From Oenanthe sinensis (taxonomy: Eukaryota; Streptophyta; Magnoliopsida; Apiales; Apiaceae): DNA of 64,000 nt. The notes under the pieces were generated by a model. That model was not told the origin of the DNA. It did not search any database and saw nothing but the letters and a program-made list of their open reading frames with translations. The position numbers and the translations under genes were made by a program. Shown here one piece after another: positions 1 to 10,358 of the stretch (position 1 is its first letter; each line of letters starts with the position of its first letter). The stretch lies in NCBI GenBank assembly GCA_028671895.1, contig JAPMAC010000221.1, positions 3,162,001 to 3,226,000 of the forward strand, in the 5' to 3' direction.

Positions 1-42
1 TGACGACCTGGATTCCAGTAGGGGATTTGGGGGGGCGTTACA
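1..42 (-). mobile_element. Tip of an unidentified LTR (TGTAACGCCCC type)
   Basis: Read on the minus strand these bases start TGTAACGCCCC. They are foreign to the Sirevirus protease around them: the protease reading (minus strand, Leu-Asp-Asn-Gly-Cys) stops at position 43, in the middle of its active-site motif. LTR ends of this form are common in Ty3/gypsy elements, so I infer the first bases of an LTR inserted in S1 and running off the left edge. Too little is visible to name a family. Confidence 0.4.
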
Positions 43-101
43 TCCATTGTCTAGGATTAGGATTACATTCTTTACCCTTGTTCCCTGCATACATAAAGCA
101 A

Positions 102-1259
102 CTAGTTAGTTGTTTTGGGGACCCAAACAGTTTTGGATCATTTTCCTCTAACTTTAGGTGAAACAGGTTTAGCAATTTTCATCTTTGATTTACCTGTCTC
201 CTTTGTTGCTTTAGACTCTGGTGGAGTCTTAACAGTGTCATACCATCTTTTATCAATAGATGATTTTAGCTCATAAAAATTTAAATACAAATCATGATAG
301 TCTCTACACATATAAATAGAGTGAAATATGCTACCACAGTGATAACAAGGTTTCTGTGGAATGTAGTGACTTTTCAGAGTCTGTGGAAGACTAGACTCTG
401 ATTTCTTCTCAATTTTTGCTTTACAATCTATAGCTAAATTGTTGTGGTTGCCACATCTAAAACACTTTTTTCTAGGAGCATTAGGATCCTTTTGATAATT
501 ATTTGCTTTATTAATTCCTTCCTTACCATTCTTATTTCTCCTAGTTTTGGTAGACTCTGATAAGTTCTCTAGCCTTTCTTTTAAGTTAGACTTAGACAAG
601 TACCATATGTTAATATTTTTCTTAGAGTTATTTGCTCCTGTTCCATCTGTCTTTTTGTCAACAACATGGGGACTATTGATAAATGAGTATGTGGTTTCAG
701 TCTTTTCTTTAGGAGTCACAAACTTAACAGGAACAAATGTACTTTTGTCTTTAGTCTTATTAACTTGGCTAGCTTCTTCATTGTTATCATTCTCAACAAT
801 AGGTCTTTTGCCTTGACTCTTGTCATTGCCTAGACCAGCAGTTTGACACACATTTTGATTATTGAGAATTTCTTGAACTTTTCTACCAGAATCTGTCTAG
901 ACTCTACACTTAAGTCTCTCTTCTTCTAGTTCATTCTTAACATAGTCATAGGCTTTCAGAATTTCAGTGTAATTATGACTATATTTCTCAGAATCCTTTT
1001 TGTATTGTTCCATTAATATTAACTCAGACTCTAAATGATCATTCCTTTTAGTTAAAGTTAAATTTTCTTCTCTCAACCTTTCACTTTCACTAGTGAGAGA
1101 CCTACATGTTGTCATTATTTTATTAACCTCATTTTTCACAGTCTCTATACCATAAGAGTCTAAATTAATTAAGGATTCAGGAGTAAAGATTGATACCTGA
1201 GTTTTAGGAGATGATGGTTCTTTGGGAGATTGTGATTTTCTTGAGGAGAATGCCATCAA
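102..1259 (-). pseudogene. S1 gag, C-terminal half (coiled coil and second knuckle region), broken
   Basis: Minus-strand continuation of gag after the first zinc knuckle. Residues read from 1259 to 900 are rich in Leu, Glu, Arg and Lys with heptad-like spacing (SERLREENLTLTKR), typical of a coiled coil used in particle assembly. From 851 on come a basic Ser/Lys/Thr-rich stretch and two Cys/His clusters: CFRCGNHNNLAIDC, and CYHCGSIFHSIYMC around 300-350. Premature stops lie at 897-899 and 138-140; the natural end seems to be the TAG at 102-104, because the related S6 has a TAG at the same place. No frameshift is seen within this half. Function follows from the family: RNA binding and packaging. 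Confidence 0.75.
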
Positions 1260-1319
1260 TGCTAGATTTTCATAATCAATTTCATTCTCTGAGCTTGAAT
1301 CTGCCCAATCCTTTCCTGT

Positions 1320-1613
1320 TCATTGAAGTGCTTTTCCTTTTCCTTGACTTTTTAACTTTCTGCATTCACTGGCAAAGTGCCCCAATATTCCACAGTTGAA
1401 ACATTTGACATTTGTTTTGTCAAGTTTGATTATAGTACTCTTGCTCTTCTCAACCTTCTCATTTTCCTTCTTGAATGATGGCCTTTTGCTAAATTTGCCA
1501 GTTCCTTTATTAAATTTCATTCTTTTGAAATCTTTATCAAACATAGCCATCATTTGACTTAGATCAATCTCTTCATCAGAATCAGAGTTTGTGTCAGTAG
1601 ACTCTGACTCCAC
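1320..1613 (-). pseudogene. S1 gag, zinc-knuckle segment
   Basis: Minus-strand open stretch of 97 residues in the same frame as the flanking gag pieces. It starts with an acidic Ser/Asp run (DTNSDSDEE), continues with a basic region and ends in a perfect CCHC knuckle (CFNCGILGHFASEC), the RNA-binding motif of retroelement nucleocapsids. A stop at 1320-1322 separates it from the coiled-coil part. S6 carries the same segment at 55680-55970 with one extra base near 55826. Confidence 0.8.
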
Positions 1614-1667
1614 AACAGCTTTACCCTTTTTCCTTAAATCCTTAATTCTTACTTCTGTGGGTTGTTT

Positions 1668-2398
1668 CTATTCTTTTTCAGACTCTATTAAGAGTGCCAC
1701 AGATTTTGTCTTCACAAACTTCTTATTCTTCCTCTGTTGCATCTCTAAATCATATGTCTTGTGCCTGCCATACAATTCGTTTAGAGTTAGTTCATCCAAA
1801 TCTCTAGCTTCTCTTATGGCTGTAGTCTTATTGTCCCACTCTTTAGGAAGTGCTATCAGAAACTTGGTGTTTGTATCTTCAGAATCATAAACCTTACCAA
1901 CCATATCCATCTCATTCAAGAGTTTTGTAAACCTATCATACATCTCAGTAATAGATTCTCCAGATTTTGCTTCAAAATACTCATACTCTTGAATTAGCAA
2001 AGACCTAGCATTCTTCTTGACATCTTTAATCCTTTGACAGTGCACTTCAAGTTTTGTCCACATCTCCTTAGCATTTTGACATGATATAACACAGTTTGAA
2101 AGAACATAATCCAAACTGTTAAAGAGTATGTTTTTGACCTTTGCCTCCTTAAGGACATTCTCCTTGTCCTATTTTGTCCATTCAGCCTTTGGTTTTTCAA
2201 TGAAGTTTTCTTCATGTACTTTCCTTTTTCATTGATTTGAGGCACTAGCTTTAAGGGCACATAGGGTCCTTCATGAATTCTTTCAAGATAGTCAGGGTCT
2301 GTTGCTTCCAGATGGTGCAGCATCTTAACTTTCCAGCAGGTGAACTCGTTTCTCTTAAGCATATGAATCTTAAAATTGTCATCTTTGTTTCCAGACAT
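1668..2398 (-). pseudogene. S1 gag, N-terminal core (UBN2-type), frameshifted
   Basis: The minus-strand start is the ATG at 2396-2398, 24 bases after the primer binding site. The first ~55 residues (start MSGNKDDNFKI, with WKVKMLHHLEATDPDYL) are in one frame; a frameshift near 2160-2200 moves the rest to the frame of 2114-1668, which holds AKEMWTKLEVHCQ and YDRFTKLLNEM, the usual pattern of the plant copia gag (UBN2 / Retrotran_gag) core. A TAG-type stop at 1668-1670 ends the piece. The same protein is in S6 at 54896-55626, broken elsewhere, so the breaks arose separately in each copy. Confidence 0.8.
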
Positions 2399-2421
2399 CT
2401 TTAATCGATTTTAAACGTTAG

Positions 2422-2433
2422 GCTCTGATTCCA
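2422..2433 (-). promoter_or_regulatory. S1 primer binding site
   Basis: On the minus strand TGGAATCAGAGC, two bases after the LTR. It matches the 3' end complement of initiator tRNA-Met (canonical TGGTATCAGAGC) with one mismatch. It marks the 5' LTR and fixes the element's orientation. Confidence 0.85.
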
Positions 2434-2435
2434 AT

Positions 2436-3222
2436 TGTTTTCCCAGTGGCACAAGTAGAAGGGGGGGTTGAATACTTGTGTGTCTTTTCTGCCTGATTTA
2501 AAATCAACTCAATATCAATAAACAGATATGAATTAAGAACAAAGATCAAACACAAAGATATGAATAAGTACTGTTTGTAGTATTGATTTGTAAATACAAA
2601 ACTCTCCTAGGGTGTACATAAACCCTAACAGCTTCTCTGTGTTTATCACAGCAACTCTCTCTATCTCTTTGCACTCACAAAGTTTCGCTCAGACAAATTA
2701 TGCTTCGACTTCCACATCTTACAATTAGGATACATAGAGTTTATATAGAGAGCTGCCTATCAACTAATAACAGAAAGATAAATTACAATAGGAATATAAT
2801 TCGTAATTATTAGTTGACAGTTTCCTTCTAGAATTCTCTTTCTTTCCCATAGCATATCTACAATATTTTTATCTTGATCTTCGAAGACTTTCCATTCCTG
2901 TGATCTTCTTCCAAATTTAACTTTAACTGTATAGACTCTGAAATATTCAGACTCTGATGATCTTCAGACTCTGATCATATGTAGACTCTGATAGATCATA
3001 GACTTTGATGATCTATAGACTCTGATCACCTTCCAGACTCTGATCTTCATGTAGACTCTGGCTTCACTCTCTACAGAAATTCTTCTAAGTACAAGTAACA
3101 TGAATATTGACTATCTAGACTCTATTTATACATTTCAGAGACTAGAAAGATTTATTGCAAATAAACTAAGCTAACCCCTGTTTTAGTATTTTATACATCA
3201 TCAAATGAATATATTCCTAACA
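2436..3222 (-). repeat. S1 5' LTR (787 bp)
   Basis: On the minus strand it begins TGTTAGGAATATATTC and ends GGGAAAACA, followed by the PBS. It matches the S2 LTR at 5699-6444 and the S6 LTR at 54095-54858. The start contains an array of about eight AGACTCTGA / TCAGAGTCT motifs (2930-3065). A TATA-like stretch (minus CTATATAAACTC) lies near 2738-2750. The end has the conserved TTCAACCCCCCTTCTA block. Confidence 0.88.
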
Positions 3223-3455
3223 CACTTGAACTGTTTGCTGACAAATCTTCACTGACATTGTTGACACCCTGTGCACTAGTCTGGTTCACGGATGACTATC
3301 TACAATGTTGATTCTCATTTCTGCTATAGTGGTCTTTGTGTCTTGTCTTGTCCTGTCTTTGCTTCTTTCCTCAATATTTATTATTTACTTCACTTTCTTA
3401 TCTTAGTTGAGTTGTCATCTATTTATTACAAATATGACTAGTCATATGACTTTCA
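3223..3455 (-). repeat. Fragment of a TGAAAG-type Sirevirus LTR
   Basis: Minus strand, starting at 3455 with TGAAAGTCATATGACTAG, matching the LTR start at 36897 (TGAAAGGCATATGACTAG). It includes the GAACCAGAC.AGTGCAC block shared with other Sirevirus LTRs. The rest of this LTR was cut by insertion of S1 at 3222. It lies within the 3' part of S2, so it inserted into S2 before S1 inserted into it. Confidence 0.7.
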
Positions 3456-3475
3456 CAAAAGGAGAGGTAAATTAG

Positions 3476-5575
3476 GCTGTAAAGAGCCTGAGTGATCATG
3501 AGAGAGTGGGTGCCCAACCCCACTGTGAGGATGTGAGAATAGGGTATCCTAAACCTAGCTTTACTTGTTGGGATCAAGATTTTCTACAGAGTTGGTCTAA
3601 TGAATTGGAGCAGGGGATGGATGAAAATTCATTTTTGTTGATTATACAGATTGGAAAAAAGGAGGAGGCTCTTGATGCTCAGAAGTCATTCACACAGAGA
3701 CCACAACATCATTTGGTGGATTCTCTAGCAGGGAGAGCAGAAAGAGTCATGGAGGCTTTGGTGGATCAAACTATCATTCCAACTAAAACTACAGAATTGA
3801 AGTCAGAAGAACCACTTTTGATCCTGCCTATCAGGGCTAGGCTTCCAGAGTCTACAGTCTCTGATCACTCTATGGAGGAGTCAGGGTCTATAGTCCCTTT
3901 TACAGTTTCAGAGTCTATACCACCATCGGAGTCTACACGTCTAGTAACCAAGATTGAACATGTTGACGAGGATTGCACTTCTGAAGATGATGGTCATGTT
4001 AATCCATCTTTTATTTACTTTGATCAGGTGTTTCCTCAGTCTTGGGAGTCTGCACAATAAAAGGGCATATATGATAAAGCATCTTTTGATTGCATTTTGG
4101 ATATTCATCATTCTGAAAGACTTGAGGCTTTTCAGAAAAAAATCCTTTCTACAGGAACATGTTCACTATCCTGGTGAAGCAGCTCAAGCAATCGATGCAG
4201 ATGTTCAAGTTGAGACAGAGAATGTCACTGCATAGTTAGCTAGTTTGGTCAAGGACATTTCTCATATTCAAACCAAACTCACTAGTGTTGATAATACAAC
4301 TTATCTGCTCAGTACTAGATTTTACAGAATTCACTCCCTTCAATTATCCAAATAAGTCACTTTCAAGGATGCTCTAACTGCTATCACTACCACTCAAGAC
4401 TCTCTCCAAACTACAGTCTCTGAGTTAACCACCAAGGTTGATTCAGTAATTGCAGCACATGCCAACATCTTTATAGTTCTTGAGCAGATTCTTTTAGTTG
4501 TCACTAGTAGTGATGATGTCAAAAAGGGGGAGAAGAAAGGTGAATCCTCGAGGAGAAATAAGGATGATGGATGCAAAGATGATAAAAAAGGGAATTAAAA
4601 GAAGGAGATATGGTGATGATAGAGATAACTCTCATGGTCCTAGGGGTCCTGATGGTGTACAACAAAAACATTTTGTAGTAGCAGGAACTCAATCACACCA
4701 GTCAGGGACTGGACATGGGAAATCAGAGTCTAAGCCAGACTCTTATAAGCAAAAGAAAAATTCAGACTCTGATGAAGCTAAAGAACCTTCTTACTGGAAA
4801 TGCAGTCAATCTAATCTGCAACTAAGAGCAAAAAAGAAGACAAGTTTTGGAGGCCTTGAAGAATCTGATATTGACAGGACATCTACTCTAACCAGGGATC
4901 CTCAATCCTTGATATATTAGGCAGTTTTAGAAGATTACTCAAAAGCATTTAAATAAAGTGGTGCCTCCTCAAATTGTTTATAATGTCTTTGAAAAGAAGA
5001 TGCAAGGAGGACAGGGAGGCACAAAAATGTGCAAAATGAGATGCTGGTTTATTTCTTAGAAGGTGGATCTGTCAGATGGATAAGTCAATCAAACTTTATC
5101 TTTTTTGAACAGGCTAAGGAATTGCAGTATATTAGATTTCTCCTACAAATAGCCTATGAAATAAATAAAAGCAAAGAGGTTGTTACTCACAAATGGTTCA
5201 AAGAGATTGATGGAAAGCTGACTCTGCACAGACAGACAAATCGACAAATGGGCAAATTTTCCTTGAAATATGTTGATACCGAAAGAAATGATCAAGCCAT
5301 GCCATTAGAAGAAAAACAAGTCAAATTTCAAGAAGGTGTGGGTCATTACTTTGGATTTCAACATATGAGTGGGAAAGTTAGTGTGTTGATGTTGAAAGAT
5401 TTAAAAGAATAAGAAGGTAGTGCAAATGATCTGAGAGCAGCTTATTGTCAAATCAAATGTTCAAGTGAAGAAATGAAGAAACTGAAGAAAATTATTGGTG
5501 AAGCTCTTTCAATTATGGAAGATAATATGATGAATTCATTTTTGAAGAATAATTCAGCCTTTGAGAAAATTAAGT
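3476..5575 (+). pseudogene. S2 extra 3' ORF (position of the Sirevirus env-like ORF), broken
   Basis: Open stretches in three frames: 3476-4060, a part up to 4235 and on to about 4597 after a frameshift near 4140, then 4498-4920 and 5029-5412, with an open tail to 5575. I recognise no enzyme. The N-terminal part is acidic and has a short internal repeat (PSFTCWDQDFLQSW, then PSFIYFDQVFPQSW about 160 residues later). The middle (4380-4500) has heptad-like spacing (LQTTVSELTTKVDSV), followed by a Lys/Glu/Asp-rich stretch. Some Sireviruses carry an env-like ORF between pol and the 3' LTR. Position fits, but I see no clear signal peptide or membrane segment, so 'env-like' refers to place only. 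CAGAGTCT motifs recur in it. Confidence 0.55.
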
Positions 5576-5698
5576 GAAAAGTAATTCTTTTTCCTTATTC
5601 TTTTATATTGTTCTAGATTAATTGTTTTATTCTTTAGTTTTAACATCATCAAACTTTGATTTATGCTTACTTTTTATAAAGCATAAATATGGGGAGAT
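5576..5698 (+). promoter_or_regulatory. S2 3' untranslated stretch and polypurine tract
   Basis: T-rich untranslated sequence ending in ATGGGGAGAT (5689-5698) directly before the LTR. The purine run is where plus-strand DNA synthesis would start, and it has the GGGGAGAT form seen in the other Sireviruses of this window (27876-27884, minus strand after 51608). Confidence 0.8.
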
Positions 5699-6444
5699 TG
5701 TTAGGAAAATATTTATTTTGATGATGTACAAAATTCTAGAATAGGGTCTATCATAGTCTATTTTGTAATAAGTCCTTCTAGTCTCTGAAATGTATAATCG
5801 GAGTCTAGATGGTCAACATTCTTTGTTCTTGTGCTTAGAAGAATTTTTGTAGAAAGTGAAACCAGAGTCTGCATGAAGATCAGAGTCTAGAAGGTGATCA
5901 GAGTCTATAGACTATCAGAGTCTATAATTTGTCAGAGTCTAAAGATTTCAGAGTCTATACAGTTGAAGTTATATTTGCAAGATGATCACCGAAATGGAAA
6001 GTCTTTGAAGATAAAGACAAATATATTGCAGATATGCTATGAGAAGGAAAGAGAATTTCATAAGGAAACTGTCAATTAATAATTAGGAATACTATTCCTA
6101 TTGTAATTTGTTTTCTGTTATTAGTTGATAGGTAGCCCTCTATATAAACTCTATATAACCTAATCGTAAAGATGTCGAATCATAATTATCTGAGTCATAG
6201 TTTGTGAGAGCATAGAGATAAAGAGAGTTGATGTGAGAAACACAGAGAAGCTGCTAGGGTTTGTGTACACCCTAGGAGAGTTTTGTATTTAATCATCAAT
6301 AATACAAACAGTATTTATTCATATCTTTGTGTTTGATCTTTGTTCTTAATTCATATCTATAATTCATATTGAGTTGGTTTTAATCAGGCAGAAAAGGAAC
6401 ACAAGTATTCAACCCCCCCTTCTACTTGTGCAATTGGAAAAACA
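5699..6444 (+). repeat. S2 3' LTR (746 bp)
   Basis: Starts TGTTAGGAAAATATTT, ends TTGGAAAAACA. It has an array of six to seven CAGAGTCT motifs (5797-5960), including a perfect palindrome AGTCTATAGACT, a TATA box (CTATATAAACT, about 6141-6151) and the TTCAACCCCCCTTCTA block at 6408-6423. Homologous to the S1 and S6 LTRs. Confidence 0.88.
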
Positions 6445-6835
6445 ATATGAATTATTAGATATCTTAAGGGATCACCAATTCTTAGAATCAGGTACCCTAA
6501 AGATAGTAGGTTTAACCTAATTGGCTATATACATATAGATGATGTAGGTTGTAAGAAAGACAGGGAACTCATACCTAGAAGCTGTCAATTTCATGGAAGA
6601 AATTGGATTCTTGTGGAAATGAGAGAAAGCATTCAACACACATAGTTGCAACAACGGCTAAACTTAAAGCAGCTAGTGAATGTGATGTTCTGATCTTCTG
6701 GACAAGGAAACCACTTCAACTCCAACAACTCTGTTGAACACTCTCTACACCACTCACGGAACAAACACAAGGACATCAGGTATCATCTCTTTCGAGATTT
6801 GTCCTTAGTAGAATCACTTGTAGATCTTTGCTTAA
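6445..6835 (+). pseudogene. S3 RNase H remnant (end of pol)
   Basis: Too broken for a long ORF, but the plus-strand reading shows the copia RNase H pattern: RYLKGSP, then FNLIGY, GCKKDRE and SCQFHG, and after in-frame stops KDIRYHLFRD near 6775-6800, the usual end of Sirevirus pol. The first acidic residues of the domain are partly kept (IDDVGCKKD). The 5' side is cut at 6444 by S2. Confidence 0.65.
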
Positions 6836-8998
6836 TAACTTGATGAATTCATTTTATCTAATTGGTTAGTGAACTTGAGATATTATTTTTGTTCATATTT
6901 GTTGGTAACCCCATCTGCAAGGAATTCTTAAATGAGTTCACAAGTATTAAAATTTTCATATTTAAAGGACTTGTGAATTTATTTGAAAGCCAGTATCGCG
7001 TACTTTTTACTATTAGTTTAATTATCATGCTTACAATGTTATATGCATATGTGATAGTTAAATGATTTAACATAAGTTAGCAGCATAATTATTTATTTGT
7101 TAAATATTTGATGAATATTAGTCAATGATATATTACTTAATTCTTCTGATATTTTAATCTGATATTTTTAAATATTTTATTGCAAATAATTGTGGTACTT
7201 TTAGTATTAGTGATATTATTTAGAATTTATGTTATAAGTAATCAATGCATATTTCAAAATTCACTAATATTCTGAAGTATTTTCTAAGTAATATGTATAA
7301 AATTTTCAATATTTTATATATTTAGAAAATATTTCTAAATTTAATTTTGTTAGCGAGGAGTTATAATTAGGTTCACAAGTATTAAATGTTAATATTTAAA
7401 TGACTTTGAATTTCTTTTCAACTATTTTCTTGAGCTTACGTATATCAATAATAATTGTTATGATTATAATTGTAATATGTTAGAGTGATAATTAATAGAT
7501 ATAGCGTAGGAAGTTAGATGCTAATATTCAATCTTACGAATATTTTAGTATTTAGCAAAGTTATTTTATCTTATTAAAATTATGGATTGAAGCAATTCAG
7601 TGTTTATTAGTTTCATAATTTTGATTTGATAAAATATTAGAAGCATAATTTCTTGAATTTTAAAATTATTGATAAATATCAAATAACGATATTTTGTTAA
7701 TGTTTCTTTGTAATTAATTGTGATATTTTTAGTATTAGTGATGATACATGTTGTTTATCTAAAATCACTAATAATAAAAATATGTCTAAATGCTTATTGT
7801 TCTACTGAATAATTGTAATGTCTTATTTGATTTATATATGCATGTCTGTGGTAACTGTTTAGTATTACATGAGTATTATTATTAGTTTTCTTTCTTTGAC
7901 TGAATTTTAAACCTGAATGTATTAAAATGAATTTCTTGTCTATTTCTTTTTCAAAACGTATTATTCAAAGATACATTCACTTTCTATCAGTTTTAGAGAT
8001 GGAAACTTCAAAATTATTTATCAATTGAAAATCTTTTGATTTACAGCCCTGCTTTGATTTCTAAAACCCAGGGTGTGAATTAACTTTTCTTGAGGATAAT
8101 CTTTCTTTAAATCTCAAAATATTTTATCCTCTCTCAAAAACTAGTTTTAAATGTTATATTTTCAAAACTATTTTTTCTCTTAATTTTTTCCTTTTAAAAG
8201 TGGCAGAAACTTTTTGACTGCTATTATTTTTACTTCGAGGTATCAACTATTTGTAAAATAATTTTTTTTCAAATACTTGTTTCAATGTATGTTTCATATT
8301 GATTCATAGTACCAAAATAGTGGTTGTTGCTTTGAAAGCCTAGTACTGTATTGTCAAGCATACATCCAACCCCAATTGTCATGTTTTTATTTTAAGTCGG
8401 GGATACTATCAGGTGGACGAAAATGATGTAAATCATAAGTGCATTATGAGTCGGAAAATCATTGTCTTCTATCTGATAAAGATGATTTGCAACACTGTTT
8501 TCAAAATGTACAATATCAAGGTATAAAGGAAATGAGTCATTTTATCGAGATATAATTTGGTAAGAGAGTTGAATTTCTTCTTTGGTATAAATTCCCGTAT
8601 TTTATTATGGAAAGTTTGCCTTGTAAGAAATTCATAAGGGATAGAAACTTTCGTCTCTGATACACTTTCCTGCATTTTATTATGGGATATGTATCTTAAA
8701 GAAAATTTTGTATCATGCTCTTAAATGATAAATCTTTAGTTTCGATAAAACTCTTTTGCTGAAAAACACTTTAATGCAATCCATTACCATTTCTTATTAT
8801 ATTTTTCCTTCTCATTGGGATAAAAAATATATTTTGGAATGTTAAGGGGATTATTTTTTTATCTTGTTGATTCTATCCGATTAGCCCCCAATGGCTTTAG
8901 AAGCTTGCCAAGAGGTTGAAAACCCATCAATCTCTTGCGCAAAACCCATCAATCTCTTACGCAGACCTTAGTACCAAACACTAATTCATCTACTTTCA
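6836..8998 (+). other. S3 long AT-rich internal region, no gene
   Basis: About 2.1 kb of AT-rich sequence with stops in all frames. It matches, in reverse orientation, 52500-54094 of S5 (for example 7360-7440 with the complement of 53970-54060, and 8811-8930 with the complement of 52490-52600), so it is a standing part of this Sirevirus family between pol and the purine-tract region. A 23-base direct repeat (AAAACCCATCAATCTCTT then G/A CGCA) occurs twice near 8919-8963. The last five bases (TTTCA) are the K1 target duplication. Confidence 0.6.
8994..8998. repeat. K1 target site duplication, left copy
   Basis: TTTCA directly before the K1 3' LTR; the same five bases follow the 5' LTR at 17693-17697. 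A perfect 5-base duplication proves K1 entered S3 as one unit. Confidence 0.9.
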
Positions 8999-10344
8999 TG
9001 TTGGGTTCCGAGGCATAACACGCAGCGGATAAACATAAATATAACAAAAAAAATCGGAACCCAAACCCAGGATCCATGTATAAGATTGGACAGATTATGG
9101 TGAAACAGAATTATACCTATTCTGGTCTTGACTTTCAGGAACTCAACAGAGATCCTAGCTTTCACGACTTGTGTCTTCCTCTCCAAAAATACCTCTATGG
9201 TATCCACACGAGCACCTTCAAGAACGTCTCACGATCTTGACTACGGAATGGATGTACTAGCCTCCCTTTGATGTTTCGAGTTTGTTCCTGCCTCTTTTAA
9301 ATTTATATTATCTTAATAAATTAAGTCTCACTTAATTAATATAATAAAATTCAAATAATCATCAATTAATTTAAATCTATAATTTAAATTAACTATTCCT
9401 CTAAGTGCTCTATGCGTGTGACCCTATAGGCTATTATTTAATTGGCAATAATTTTATTCTCCAATAAAATTATAAACAATGAGCGGCATCTAGTAATACA
9501 TCATTGCTACTCAATTAAACAATAATTAAATCGTGATTCGATAAAACCTTTCATGATTAATGTTTCCGTGTAATATAATCCCTTTAACCATATATATTAT
9601 AGATTAAACTTGAGGCATGTATTTAGTCATCCTCTACAACATTTAATCCGGGTTTACTTGATCCATGAGTAGACTATGAAAAACAAATCATTATTTGAGC
9701 ACGACCATGCATTTTATAGTCTCACTAAATCAAAAGGCCAATAATATCTCACCTAATTATAGGAGGGTTAAATCATTTATCTATCATTCATATTTCTCAT
9801 ACGACTCATGATATACCCGATGTCCACTTTTATCATCACACGGTCAAAGGTAACTTTTAATGTAGTCAAAGTATATTAATCCACGTATAGAAATATAATG
9901 ATCTCAAGTCAAAGGATCATTACACCATTATCACTATGAGTCTTTCTTATGACTTTATTAAACATGAAGAATCTCATTGTGGGTCTGTCCAGTATCATGT
10001 ACTCCTACATGTACCTATGTATTGACTTTAGTATCCCCATACTTATAACCAATGAGATGTGGTTATCAGTCAAACAACATAATAGTCTATTTATGTATTA
10101 TTATTGTCCTATAATAATAATACTCGACTAAGGACATTTAAGAATATGATATATTATATAATCTCAAGTTGAAGTCATGTACTTAAACTATACAATGTGT
10201 ATCATGATTCTAAGGACATTTATTATGCTAACAAATATATCGCAGTAATTAAAGTCATAATAAATACGTTTATTGAATAATCGAATGACATAAAGGTCTT
10301 TGAAAAAGAAACATTGTATTGCCTCTAGGGCACCTACACTAACA
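8999..10344 (-). repeat. K1 3' LTR (1346 bp)
   Basis: Plus-strand ends TGTTGGGTTCCG and CACTAACA; on the minus strand it starts TGTTAGTGTAGGTGCC. It lacks about 190 bases present in the 5' LTR (16440-16640; deletion point near 9297) and has a short stretch, GGATCCATGTA near 9070, that the 5' LTR lacks. Confidence 0.92.
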
Positions 10345-10355
10345 ATCTCCCACTT
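10345..10355 (-). promoter_or_regulatory. K1 polypurine tract
   Basis: Minus strand AAGTGGGAGAT directly upstream of the 3' LTR. K2 has the same tract at 20819-20829. Confidence 0.85.
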
Positions 10356-10358
10356 GCA

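Larger units (their letters stand above)
43..3222 (-). mobile_element. S1: 5' part of a Sirevirus-type copia element
   Basis: Minus-strand element with 5' LTR (2436-3222), primer binding site, a gag broken by stops and a frameshift, and the first codons of pol. It ends at 43 where another LTR has inserted in the protease. Its LTR and proteins match S6 (54095-60247) and the LTR of S2 (5699-6444), so the three form one family. S1 sits inside an older LTR fragment (3223-3455). Its right target duplication would be CTTGA at 3223-3227; the left partner is outside the window. The lineage call rests on the protease motif, the gag with two knuckle regions and the GGGGAGAT tract of its relatives. Confidence 0.85.
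3456..6444 (+). mobile_element. S2: 3' end of a Sirevirus-type element
   Basis: Plus-strand remnant with an extra ORF downstream of pol, a short untranslated stretch, a polypurine tract and the 3' LTR. No gag or pol is present; the 5' side was cut by the LTR fragment at 3223-3455. Its LTR is of the S1/S6 family. To the right, from 6445, lies the RNase H of S3, so S2 inserted into S3. The right target duplication would be ATATG (6445-6449); the left copy is outside the window or lost. Confidence 0.8.

Noticed and set aside
3476..5575. Calling the S2 extra ORF a true envelope gene
   Set aside because: No clear signal peptide, membrane segment or known fusion motif. The hydrophobic piece near 4080-4130 is in the frame before the shift and probably not coding.
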